DNA of 64,000 bases from Parafilimonas terrae. Its GTDB lineage: Bacteria > Bacteroidota > Bacteroidia > Chitinophagales > Chitinophagaceae. The stretch lies in the NCBI RefSeq assembly GCF_900115755.1, contig NZ_FOXQ01000003.1:186001-250000 (forward strand), written 5' to 3'. The first letter of the stretch is position 1. Each line of letters opens with the position of its first letter. Below are positions 43,119 to 51,254 of the stretch, piece by piece. A model generated the notes under the pieces. The model was given only the letters and a program-made list of their open reading frames with translations. It was not told the DNA's origin and made no database searches. A program made the position numbers and the translations under genes.

Positions 43119-43703
43119 TCAGTGTTGCTGCCTTCTTGCATAAACAGGTATTAAAACCTGTATGGTTGTATGAATTTTTTTCAAGGCGATGCCCATTTGG
43201 GCTTCCACAGTTTTAATGCTAAGATTAAGTAACTCTGCCGTTTCTTTATAAGTAAGGCCATCATCTTTTACCAGCTTGAAAATTAGCCTGCATTTTGGTG
43301 GCAATTCATTGATGGCATTAGTGATACTCTGTAAAAAATCTTTTGAAATTAAATGCTGCACCGCCTGCGGTTCTATGGTATATAAAGGCAAGTTTATTAT
43401 TTCAAGTTCAACGAATTTTTGTTTTCGTTCTTTACGCAGATAATTAAGGCTAATATTTTTTGCAGTCACATACAAGTACCAGGGCAGGTTTTCTATGGAT
43501 GCAATCTGTACACGCTTTTTCCAGGTTTGAATGAATACATCTGCCACAATTTCTTCGGCAAGTTCACGGTTGTGCACTATTGTAAATGTGAAATGAAGCA
43601 GGCGTTCACCAAACAAATCATACAACCTTTTTAACGCGGTTTCATTGCCGTCCGCAAGCTCCAGTTGCAATTGTGTTGTATCTGTTTTGGTACGCCGTTT
43701 CAC
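43119..43703 (-). CDS. ECF RNA polymerase sigma factor
   Basis: This 194-aa sigma-70 family factor has region 2 (HNRELAEEIVADVFIQTWKKR) and region 4 (INELPPKCRLIFKLVKDDGLTYKETAELLNLSIKTVEAQM). It is the first gene of the leftward locus: sigma, FecR, SusC, SusD, GH20, acyltransferase, UnbV. It should turn on the susC promoter when released by FecR. Confidence 0.92.
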   Translation of the reverse strand: MKRRTKTDTTQLQLELADGNETALKRLYDLFGERLLHFTFTIVHNRELAEEIVADVFIQTWKKRVQIASIENLPWYLYVTAKNISLNYLRKERKQKFVELEIINLPLYTIEPQAVQHLISKDFLQSITNAINELPPKCRLIFKLVKDDGLTYKETAELLNLSIKTVEAQMGIALKKIHTTIQVLIPVYARRQQH

Positions 43704-43860
43704 AAAACTAAATTACAAAAGCATCGTCTATTTATGTTGTATCGAAAGATTTTCAATCAACTTTATCTTTTATCCTTGATTGCATTTCAGGCGCCGCATA
43801 TTTTGAAACATAAAGGCACAATCATACAAAGCAACACGAAGAATTTTGATAAAGAGAATG

Positions 43861-43893
43861 CCGCAGATGCACAGATAATTTGTGCATCTGTGG
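43861..43893. repeat. Palindromic repeat of the CACAGATGCACA type, copy 1
   Basis: CCGCAGATGCACA (43861-43873) pairs with TGTGCATCTGTGG (43881-43893), with one G-T pair, around a 7-base loop. The same sequence recurs at 53774-53810. It lies between the ECF sigma start and the end of the M28 peptidase gene. Confidence 0.7.
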
Positions 43894-43901
43894 CTAATAA
43901 A

Positions 43902-46106
43902 TCAAAATACTTTGGTTAGATACGTCGCTAACCTATCAATTGCCTGCGCTGTTAAATTTATTTCCTGCTGCGCTTCTTTCCAGTTGCGTTGTTCAATGGC
44001 TTCCCGGATGCCGGGCAATGTTTTTACGCCGTATCCTGTGTAAAAACCAGGCGCATATAAACTGTGTTTATACCAGCTTCTTCGTGGCAAACCATCTGCA
44101 AATAATAACTGCTGCTCTGCATGTGCCAGGGCAAGATTAAGATTCTTATCAGCCATTGCATCATCTTTTTTCTTAAGCAAAACACTCAGGCTGTCTGTAC
44201 TTTTTTTAAATGCCACCAGTGCATTCTGTAAGGGGCTGAAATCAAGATAAGGCACTTCATCTTTTGGCATTGGCTGAATGTAGGTTTTGGTTGGATCTGA
44301 TGCAAGCTTATATATATTTTTATTCAGCAATTCATTCTCCACAACCGTTGCATCACGCATATCATTTGTTGTGCTCATTAACTCCGATGCATAACCATTG
44401 GCAGTTGAATAAAGGTTAGTGAAATCGAAAGGCAACACTTCTGCATCAGCCATTCTCAATACAGCACGGCCTGCCACCTGCGCCAATGCCACACCATATT
44501 CGAAAGTTGGGTCTTTAAACCGGCGGTAATCATCATACGAATCGTAAGTGGAATGATATTCACCCCCCGGATCCTCACCCCCAAAACCAAGATCGAGCGC
44601 AGGCAAACCAAGATGCTGAAGAAAAGGCGAATAATCCGAACCGCTGCCAAGGGCGCTTAACTCAAGCTTCGTTGTATTCAATGCATTTTCTTTTGCTTTG
44701 GTGGATGAGGCATTTGATGCACGGTTGGCTTTCCATCTTTCAAAAACAGAAACCTTTGTCTGGGGGTCGATAACCGTTTTTGAAATTTCATCCATCAATG
44801 GCTGCAAAGCATGGGATCCGCCTGCACCAAGAAAACCACGCCCATTGCCATCGCTGTTGATATAGATGATTGCTTTTTGCTGCAATTCTTTTGCATGCTC
44901 TTCAGCAAATTCTGTTGAGCCAAGCAATGCAGGCTCTTCGCCATCCCATGCACAATAAACGATAGTACGTTTTGGTTTCCATCCTGTCTTCAACAATTCG
45001 CCTATAGCTTTTGCTTCTTCAAGCATAGCCGCCTGCCCGCTTATAGGGTCGCCTGCCCCATTCACCCATGCATCATGATGGTTGCCACGCAGCACCCATT
45101 CATCAGGAAACGTTGAACCTTTTATAGTGGCAACAACATCATAACAAGGCACCATATCCCAATTAAATTCAAGCTTTAAATGCACTTTGGTTTTATCGTC
45201 GCCAATATGATAAGTAAAAGGTAAACCGCCCTGCCAGCCGGCAGGTACAACCTGGCCTTCCAACGACTCAAGCAAAGGCTTTGCATCATGATAGCTAACA
45301 GGTAATACAGGTATCTTTAAAAGATTTATGGCATCTTCTCTTTTAATACGTACCGCCGCGCTATCGGCGCCAATGTTTGGCGTTAAAGGATCACCGGGAT
45401 AAATAGGCATATCCATTACGCTGCCACGCTGCACACCATATTCATTTTTAAAAGCACCTTTTGGATAAACATCGCCTCTTGCATATCCATCATCGCCGGG
45501 ATCGCTGTAAATAATGCAACCAACAGCGCCATGTTCCTGCGCTACTTTTGGCTTAATGCCGCGCCAGCTTCTTCCATATTTTGCAATTACAATTTTTCCT
45601 TTTACATCAATACCAATTTCAGCAAGCTTTTCATAATCTGAAGGCAAGCCATAATTCACAAACACAAGCGGCGCTGTAACATCGCCATCTGCACTCCATG
45701 CATTGTACGGCGGTAACTGGCCTGCCTGGCCAGATGTTGCATCTTCTTTCAATGCAGGCTCTTTAAGCAAAGCTTTGTAAGTTGTTGGAGCTGTCATTTC
45801 AAGCACACGTGTTTTAGGCGTGGGAAACAACACGGTATATTTTTCAAGATGCGCATCAAAGCCATAAGATTTAAATCGGTTAAGGATACTATCAGCAACT
45901 GCTTTACTGCCTTTTGAACCAAGATTATGCGGAAAAGCTGAAAGCTGTTTTATGGTTGAACCAATATGCTGCGCATTTAAAGCCGCATCAAATTGTTGTT
46001 CAGTTTTAATTTGAGCAGCAGCACTATTAGCGGAAAAGCCGGTTATTGTTTGCGCTGAAATTGCTGTTGCAATAAATAACATTAAAAGCAGCATGCATCT
46101 TTTCAT
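43902..46106 (-). CDS. M28-family zinc peptidase (glutamate-carboxypeptidase-II-like)
   Basis: The 734-aa protein has a signal peptide (MKRCMLLLMLFIATAISAQ), a PA-domain-like insert (VKGKIVIAKYGRSWRGIKP), an M28 catalytic domain (RGNHHDAWVNGAGDPISG, CAWDGEEPALLGSTEF, SALGSGSDYSPFLQH) and a C-terminal TFR-dimer-like helical part. His in HHDAW, Asp in AGDP and Glu-Glu in DGEEP supply the di-zinc site and base. It is a periplasmic exopeptidase for peptides with acidic ends. It stands alone, with a palindromic repeat just downstream of its stop. Confidence 0.9.
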   Translation of the reverse strand: MKRCMLLLMLFIATAISAQTITGFSANSAAAQIKTEQQFDAALNAQHIGSTIKQLSAFPHNLGSKGSKAVADSILNRFKSYGFDAHLEKYTVLFPTPKTRVLEMTAPTTYKALLKEPALKEDATSGQAGQLPPYNAWSADGDVTAPLVFVNYGLPSDYEKLAEIGIDVKGKIVIAKYGRSWRGIKPKVAQEHGAVGCIIYSDPGDDGYARGDVYPKGAFKNEYGVQRGSVMDMPIYPGDPLTPNIGADSAAVRIKREDAINLLKIPVLPVSYHDAKPLLESLEGQVVPAGWQGGLPFTYHIGDDKTKVHLKLEFNWDMVPCYDVVATIKGSTFPDEWVLRGNHHDAWVNGAGDPISGQAAMLEEAKAIGELLKTGWKPKRTIVYCAWDGEEPALLGSTEFAEEHAKELQQKAIIYINSDGNGRGFLGAGGSHALQPLMDEISKTVIDPQTKVSVFERWKANRASNASSTKAKENALNTTKLELSALGSGSDYSPFLQHLGLPALDLGFGGEDPGGEYHSTYDSYDDYRRFKDPTFEYGVALAQVAGRAVLRMADAEVLPFDFTNLYSTANGYASELMSTTNDMRDATVVENELLNKNIYKLASDPTKTYIQPMPKDEVPYLDFSPLQNALVAFKKSTDSLSVLLKKKDDAMADKNLNLALAHAEQQLLFADGLPRRSWYKHSLYAPGFYTGYGVKTLPGIREAIEQRNWKEAQQEINLTAQAIDRLATYLTKVF

Positions 46107-46179
46107 AGAAATTATGTTTTGATTTTTTAGACTATTACAAATTAAGCTGAAAATTCAATAAGATTTTTTTATTGACAGC

Positions 46180-46836
46180 TCAGGACTGGGCCAGTTGCCT
46201 TATATCACTTATCTCTAAAACATTTTTAGTATAACCAACCGTAACGCAATTAATCATTGCCTTGCCCACCTGGTGCATGGTTAATACACTTTTTGGTGCA
46301 AATAGCTTTATAATTTTTGCAAGGGATTTATAACTATTTCTCCAGTTGCGCTGGCCTTCAAAGGGCAGCATAACGCCGGGCCGAAAATTGTATTCTGCTT
46401 TAAAGCCAAGCTTTGCCAGGTCATTTTCTGTTTTACCTTTTACACGCGCCCACATTAAACGGCCCTGCTCTGTACTGTCGGTATGGCTTCCTGAGACGTA
46501 AGTAAACACCATATTATTGTTATACTGCAGCAGTGTTTTTGCAAAAGCCAATGTGGTATCATAAGTGAGCCTGGTGTATTCAGGTTCTTTCTTACCTACC
46601 GATGTAACGCCGGCGCAAAAGAAACATGCATCATAACTTTGTATCTTATCTGCGTATGCATCCAGTTTAAAAAAATCGGGTACCAATAATTCTTTTAGCT
46701 TGGGATGCTGCATTTCATAATGACTGCGGTTAATGATAAGCACTTCAGCAACTGCTGTATTTTGCAGGCATTCAAACAAAACGCCTTCGCCAACCATCCC
46801 GGTTGCACCTGTTATAATTACTTTTATACCTGGCAT
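46180..46836 (-). CDS. NAD(P)-binding epimerase-like protein, short-chain reductase fold
   Basis: I start at the Met at 46836 (MPGIKVIITGATGMVGEGVL), which puts the Rossmann Gly motif GATGMVGEG near the start; an upstream frame lacks features. The 218-aa protein resembles atypical SDRs annotated as 'NAD-dependent epimerase' (FFCAGVTSVGKKEPEYTRLTYDTTL, FTYVSGSHTDST). No canonical YxxxK is obvious, so its catalysis is uncertain. It diverges from the DoxX-like gene. Confidence 0.8.
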   Translation of the reverse strand: MPGIKVIITGATGMVGEGVLFECLQNTAVAEVLIINRSHYEMQHPKLKELLVPDFFKLDAYADKIQSYDACFFCAGVTSVGKKEPEYTRLTYDTTLAFAKTLLQYNNNMVFTYVSGSHTDSTEQGRLMWARVKGKTENDLAKLGFKAEYNFRPGVMLPFEGQRNWRNSYKSLAKIIKLFAPKSVLTMHQVGKAMINCVTVGYTKNVLEISDIRQLAQS

Positions 46837-46926
46837 GACAACGATTTTTACTAAGTTCGTATAAACAAATGAAGCTTTGCCAAAAGTTTTAATTGAGTGT
46901 AAAACCAATCACTATAAATAACCAAT

Positions 46927-47307
46927 ATGACAACGAAAAACATCAACATCATTTACTGGATAGCTACAATCCTTTTTTCAGCGCTTATGATTTTTTCTGC
47001 TGTTGGCGGCATTGAGCCCACTGAGCAAACAATACAAATTTTTCACGACGGGCTTGGCTACCCAATTTATTTTATACAGTTTATAAGCGTTGCCAAAATA
47101 TTGGGCTCCATTGCCATTTTAATACCGGGATTAAATAAAACATTGAAAGAATGGGCTTATGCAGGTTTGTTTTTTGATCTCACCGGCGCCGTTTTTTCGG
47201 GTATTGCAAGTGCGGGAAAATTTGACCCGATGATTCTTACAATGCTTACATGGATAATACCGGGCATTATATCTTATATATTCTGGCATAAGAAAATATC
47301 CCGCTGA
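46927..47307 (+). CDS. DoxX-like membrane protein
   Basis: The 126-aa protein has four membrane segments (about 8-27, 45-65, 72-92 and 100-120), as in DoxX/DoxD-like families. IHWLGYPIYFIQFIS-type segments and LGSIAILIPGLNKTLKEWAY are visible. These families are linked to redox and organosulphur processes, but a definite function is not known here. It is transcribed away from the reductase-like gene; the 90-bp gap may hold shared promoters. Confidence 0.8.
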   Translation: MTTKNINIIYWIATILFSALMIFSAVGGIEPTEQTIQIFHDGLGYPIYFIQFISVAKILGSIAILIPGLNKTLKEWAYAGLFFDLTGAVFSGIASAGKFDPMILTMLTWIIPGIISYIFWHKKISR

Positions 47308-47348
47308 TTGTGCAATCATGCAGATGCATTTCTTATCTGCAACTTTCA

Positions 47349-47356
47349 TACATTTG
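47349..47356 (+). promoter_or_regulatory. Possible promoter of the ABC-F gene
   Basis: TACATTTG matches TAnnTTTG, about 107 bp before the ABC-F start. No clear -33 TTG lies at 19-21 bp, so the call is tentative. GCAGAT-ATCTGC arms (47320-47325 and 47335-47340) lie just before it. Confidence 0.4.
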
Positions 47357-47462
47357 CACCTCTTCAAAAAATACTACAAAATGTAGAATAAGCTTCTTTA
47401 AGAAAATACATGTAACGATGTGCTGAATGCATATCAATCCCATTAATTTTTAAAGAAAGAAA

Positions 47463-49052
47463 ATGCTTATTTTAAACAGCCTCTCTTACATACATCCCGA
47501 CAAATATTTATTGTTTGATAACATTAGCCTGAATATTGCAACGGGCAACAAAGTTGCACTGCTGGGTAATAATGGTGTTGGCAAATCAACACTTTTAAAA
47601 ATCATTGCCGGCTTGTTGCCTCCATCTCAAGGGTTTATTCAAACAGATACAAAACCTTATTATGTGCCGCAGGTTTTTGGCCAGTATGATCATGTTACCA
47701 TTGCACAGGCATTGCAGGCCGCCGGTAAATTAAACGCATTGCAGCAAATATTAAACGGTGATACATCGGATGTTAATTATTCAATATTGAATGATGACTG
47801 GACAATTGAAGAACGCTGCCATGAGGCACTTCAATACTGGCAAATAGATGACATCGATCTTCAACAAATAATGAGCACTTTAAGCGGCGGTCAAAAGATG
47901 CGTGTGCTGCTGGCAGGTATTTATGTAAACAATCCGGAATTTATTTTACTGGATGAACCCAGCAATCATTTGGACACGGCGGGCAGAATATTACTATATG
48001 ATTTTATTGAATCTTCAGCTTCAACGTTATTAATAATAAGCCACGACCGAAAACTGCTGAATAAACTTGATACAGTATGTGAACTTACGCCTGATGGCAT
48101 TAATGTTTACGGCGGCAATTATAATTTTTATGCTGAACAAAAAAAGATGGAATTACAGGCACTGAATGAAGATGTGCGGGATAAAGAAAAATCGTTGCGA
48201 AAAGCAAGAGAAAAAGAACGCGAAACCATAGAACGGCAGCAAAAATTGAATGCCCGCGGCAAAAGAAAACAGGAGAAAGCAGGCCTGCCCACGATTGTGA
48301 TGAACAGTTTTAGAAACAATGCGGAAAAAAGCACGTCGAAATTAAAAGGTGTGCATGCGGCAAAAACCGCCTCAATTGAAAATGAATTGCAGGAATTGCG
48401 GAAAGCCTTACCGGACATAGATACAATGCGATTTGGCTTTGATGATACATTATTACATAAGGGCAAAATTTTATTCAGGGCAGAAAATATCAATTTTAGT
48501 TATAACGAGAATCCCTTATGGCAGCATGACCTGAATTTTGAAATTATAAGTGGAGAGCGCATTGCATTGAAAGGTAAAAACGGTTCAGGCAAAACAACAT
48601 TGATTAAAATAACACTGGGCAGGATAAAAGCCGGCAAAGGATCAGTTTACAGCGCTATTAATAATGCTGTTTATATAGACCAGGATTATTCTTTAATTAA
48701 TAATAACCTCAGCGTATATGAGCAGGCTGAACAGTTTAATAATGGGGCATTGCAGGAACATGAAATAAAGAACAGGCTAAACCGTTTTTTGTTTACAAAA
48801 ACATCGTGGAATAAATCCTGTGCCGGTTTAAGCGGCGGTGAAAGAATGCGTTTAATGCTTTGCTGTTTAACCATCGCTAACCAGGCGCCTGACATGATAA
48901 TTTTGGATGAGCCTACCAATAATCTCGATATTCAAAACATTGAAATTTTAACAACGGCCATCAATCAGTATAACGGAACCTTGATTATTGTATCGCACGA
49001 TGCAATTTTTCTTGAAGAAGTTGGTATAACAAGAAATATTGAATTGATTTAA
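47463..49052 (+). CDS. ABC-F family ATPase
   Basis: This 529-aa protein has two ATPase cassettes and no membrane segments. Cassette 1 has GNNGVGKST (35-43), LSGGQ and LDEPSNHLD; cassette 2 has GKNGSGKTT, LSGGE and LDEPTNNLD. A charged coiled linker (about 220-280, RDKEKSLRKAREKERETIERQ) joins them, as in ribosome-binding ABC-F factors. These act in translation or antibiotic protection at the ribosomal E site. The subtype cannot be set from sequence alone. Confidence 0.9.
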   Translation: MLILNSLSYIHPDKYLLFDNISLNIATGNKVALLGNNGVGKSTLLKIIAGLLPPSQGFIQTDTKPYYVPQVFGQYDHVTIAQALQAAGKLNALQQILNGDTSDVNYSILNDDWTIEERCHEALQYWQIDDIDLQQIMSTLSGGQKMRVLLAGIYVNNPEFILLDEPSNHLDTAGRILLYDFIESSASTLLIISHDRKLLNKLDTVCELTPDGINVYGGNYNFYAEQKKMELQALNEDVRDKEKSLRKAREKERETIERQQKLNARGKRKQEKAGLPTIVMNSFRNNAEKSTSKLKGVHAAKTASIENELQELRKALPDIDTMRFGFDDTLLHKGKILFRAENINFSYNENPLWQHDLNFEIISGERIALKGKNGSGKTTLIKITLGRIKAGKGSVYSAINNAVYIDQDYSLINNNLSVYEQAEQFNNGALQEHEIKNRLNRFLFTKTSWNKSCAGLSGGERMRLMLCCLTIANQAPDMIILDEPTNNLDIQNIEILTTAINQYNGTLIIVSHDAIFLEEVGITRNIELI

Positions 49053-49071
49053 TGGAATTGCTTTCCGGAGT

Positions 49072-49431
49072 TTAATCTTGCTTTTGCTGCGCTTCAATTA
49101 AGCCAACTGCATTACCGAAAGGATCATGTATAACAGCCGTTTTAATGCCTTCGCCAACCCCGGCAATATCCAAGGCAATGGTAGCGCCCTGCTGTGTTAA
49201 TTGTTTTACAGCCGCTTCAATATCATCAACAGACCAATAAGCTATGGCCATATTGCCTTCATCAATATTTGTCATATCGGGATCAAGGCCAAGTTCGCAA
49301 CCGTTAATGTCAAAGCCTACATAAAAAGATTCATCAAAATAAGGCTGAACGCCGGTAACATCAATGTACCATTTTTTTGCCTTTTGAATATCAGCAACGT
49401 GATAAATTACGGTGCGCAATTTTTTAAACAT
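49072..49431 (-). CDS. VOC/glyoxalase-family protein
   Basis: This 119-aa protein (LRTVIYHVADIQKAKKWYIDV, GCELGLDPDM, AYWSVDDIEAAVKQLTQQGA, TAVIHDPFGNAVGLIEAQ) is a two-repeat beta-alpha-beta-beta-beta fold of the VOC superfamily. A His/Glu metal pair is likely, but the substrate is not known. It converges on the ABC-F gene with 19 bp between stops. Confidence 0.85.
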   Translation of the reverse strand: MFKKLRTVIYHVADIQKAKKWYIDVTGVQPYFDESFYVGFDINGCELGLDPDMTNIDEGNMAIAYWSVDDIEAAVKQLTQQGATIALDIAGVGEGIKTAVIHDPFGNAVGLIEAQQKQD

Positions 49432-49472
49432 ACTATGTATTTAATACTGTGAGGTTATACAATTGCCAGATA

Positions 49473-49877
49473 TTATATGGCTGGCTGCAATTTATCATTC
49501 CTAAACAAAATATTTTTGAGATCGGCTATCAGCTCAAAAATCTCGTTCTTTTTTTTAAGCGCCAGCATCACGCCAAGTTTCATTGCCTTTTTGCAAAGTT
49601 CGCTTTCATTATGATCGGTATAAATAATAACCGTGGCGTCATTAATAAACCGGGCTTTAACTATCCGTTTAATGGTGCGGAAACTGCTTAAAGCAGGCAT
49701 ATTCACATCAACAAATATGAAATCTGCAGGCTTGAGCCGCAGTGAATTTATTGCCTGATCAACATTCTGTGCAAAGCGGCACGAATAATTAATTTGCAAA
49801 TCATTAAGCGCAAACCCAAACATGTCCTGGGTTTTTACGCTATCATCAATCAACAATATATTTAATGGCTTAATCAT
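49473..49877 (-). CDS. Single-domain response regulator
   Basis: The 134-aa protein is a receiver domain without an output domain: ILLIDDSVKTQDMFGF (Asp11-Asp12), FIFVDVNMPAL (phospho-acceptor Asp57), then TVIIYTDHNESEL and LALKKKNE (the conserved Lys). Such proteins relay phosphate in two-component chains; the sensor kinase is not adjacent. It lies 41 bp from the VOC gene on the same strand and has its own upstream region. Confidence 0.88.
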   Translation of the reverse strand: MIKPLNILLIDDSVKTQDMFGFALNDLQINYSCRFAQNVDQAINSLRLKPADFIFVDVNMPALSSFRTIKRIVKARFINDATVIIYTDHNESELCKKAMKLGVMLALKKKNEIFELIADLKNILFRNDKLQPAI

Positions 49878-50087
49878 TTTTGTAGCTCTAAATCCACATA
49901 AGTTTTACTATAAAAGGCTGCTTCTTTTTTATATAGAGGCAACGCTATTGTAAGACAGTATTAATGTGACAATTTGCATACCAACATGCAAAGCGTGATT
50001 CGTTCAATATTGTTGATTTACATATATGTTATGAAAACTTCAACGGCATAGATATTGAGCTGGAATTGTGTAAAAAATACAATAACC

Positions 50088-50237
50088 ATGAGCACCAAAG
50101 AAAACAAGAAGACAGTTGAAGAAGGCAAGAATGTACGCAACAAAAAAGAAGGCAAAAGCAAGCCTGTCAGCGCTCCTTCTAAAAAAGAAAAAACCGTTAA
50201 TAAGCCTAAAATAAATACGGATGTGGACCAGGAATAA
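50088..50237 (+). CDS. Small Lys-rich protein, 49 aa
   Basis: The ATG at 50088 starts MSTKENKKTVEEGKNVRNKK. It is very basic, low in hydrophobic residues and probably disordered, like small proteins common in the Bacteroidota. Earlier in-frame bases (from 50055) give no better start. There is no known domain. Confidence 0.55.
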   Translation: MSTKENKKTVEEGKNVRNKKEGKSKPVSAPSKKEKTVNKPKINTDVDQE

Positions 50238-50262
50238 TTAATGCGAAGAGACAGGCATCTTA

Positions 50263-51213
50263 TTAAGGATTATACTTACGGATATAATCCCGGGATTTAA
50301 TACCTGACTCTTTTAAATCTTCATCCTTCCATCCGCCATCGGATGAAGCTGATTTTTGAAGTACGGAACATGTTTCATCTTTATCAGAAACCGACCATAC
50401 GAGCCAGCTTATTTTATGTTGTTCGCACCATTCAATCCAGCGTTGCCATTCCTCCTTATTCAACGGGCCATCGCCTGTAGCTTCCATGCCCGCACACTCT
50501 GAAATGAAGATAGGAACACCTTTGGCTAATGCAGCGGTACAACGGTCACGCAGCCATTGCTTATGCGTGGCTGCATAAAAATGAACGGTGTACATAATAT
50601 TAGAAACATCCTTTAAGGGATCGTCCGCAACAAGGTGAATATCCTGGTCCCAATGCGGGTTTCCAACTAATATTATATTATCCGCATCAATCTTTCTTAT
50701 AGCTGAAATCAATTCTGTTGAATAAGCTTTTACTTCATCCCAGCTTTCATAATCCGGCTCATTATACAATTCATAAATTATGTTGGGATAATGGCCGTAA
50801 TCTTTCGCCATTGTTGTAAAAAAAGCTTTGGCTTCGTTTAAATTAATGTTGTGGCTGTGCCAGTCTATAATAACATAAATGCCTTCTTTTATGCCAGCCT
50901 CAATTACATTCCGGATAAGTTGTATCTGCGTTGCCGAATCTTCTTTATAACCGTTCTTTGGTTCAACGCCCAATGCAGCCCTTACAACATTGCAATGCCA
51001 GTCTGTGGCCAATGCATGTACGCTGCCGGCTGTATAAAACCGCGGATGAAAACAACTCCAGCCAAAACTCATTCCGCGCAGCACAACAGGCTGGTTATGG
51101 CTGTCAACCAACTGCACACCATTTACATGCAATGCACCATGCTGCTGCACAGGCTGCGCTCTTAATTGAAAAATACTGATTACAAATAAGCAGGTTATAA
51201 TAAAGTATTTCAT
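50263..51213 (-). CDS. Cellulase-type glycoside hydrolase, GH5
   Basis: This 316-aa secreted enzyme (signal MKYFIITCLFVISIFQLRAQ) has the GH5 pattern: VLRGMSFGWS start, VIIDWHSHN, acid/base Glu152 in YELYNEPD, HFYAATH, nucleophile Glu239 in FISECAGM, and ISWLVWSVSDK. It should act as an endo-beta-1,4-glucanase-type enzyme, subfamily 2 by overall look. It diverges from nothing nearby; its start is 41 bp from the MurF-Alr stop. Confidence 0.92.
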   Translation of the reverse strand: MKYFIITCLFVISIFQLRAQPVQQHGALHVNGVQLVDSHNQPVVLRGMSFGWSCFHPRFYTAGSVHALATDWHCNVVRAALGVEPKNGYKEDSATQIQLIRNVIEAGIKEGIYVIIDWHSHNINLNEAKAFFTTMAKDYGHYPNIIYELYNEPDYESWDEVKAYSTELISAIRKIDADNIILVGNPHWDQDIHLVADDPLKDVSNIMYTVHFYAATHKQWLRDRCTAALAKGVPIFISECAGMEATGDGPLNKEEWQRWIEWCEQHKISWLVWSVSDKDETCSVLQKSASSDGGWKDEDLKESGIKSRDYIRKYNP

Positions 51214-51254
51214 ATATACAGCAATTAATCGTGCAAGAATAATTCAATAAACAA

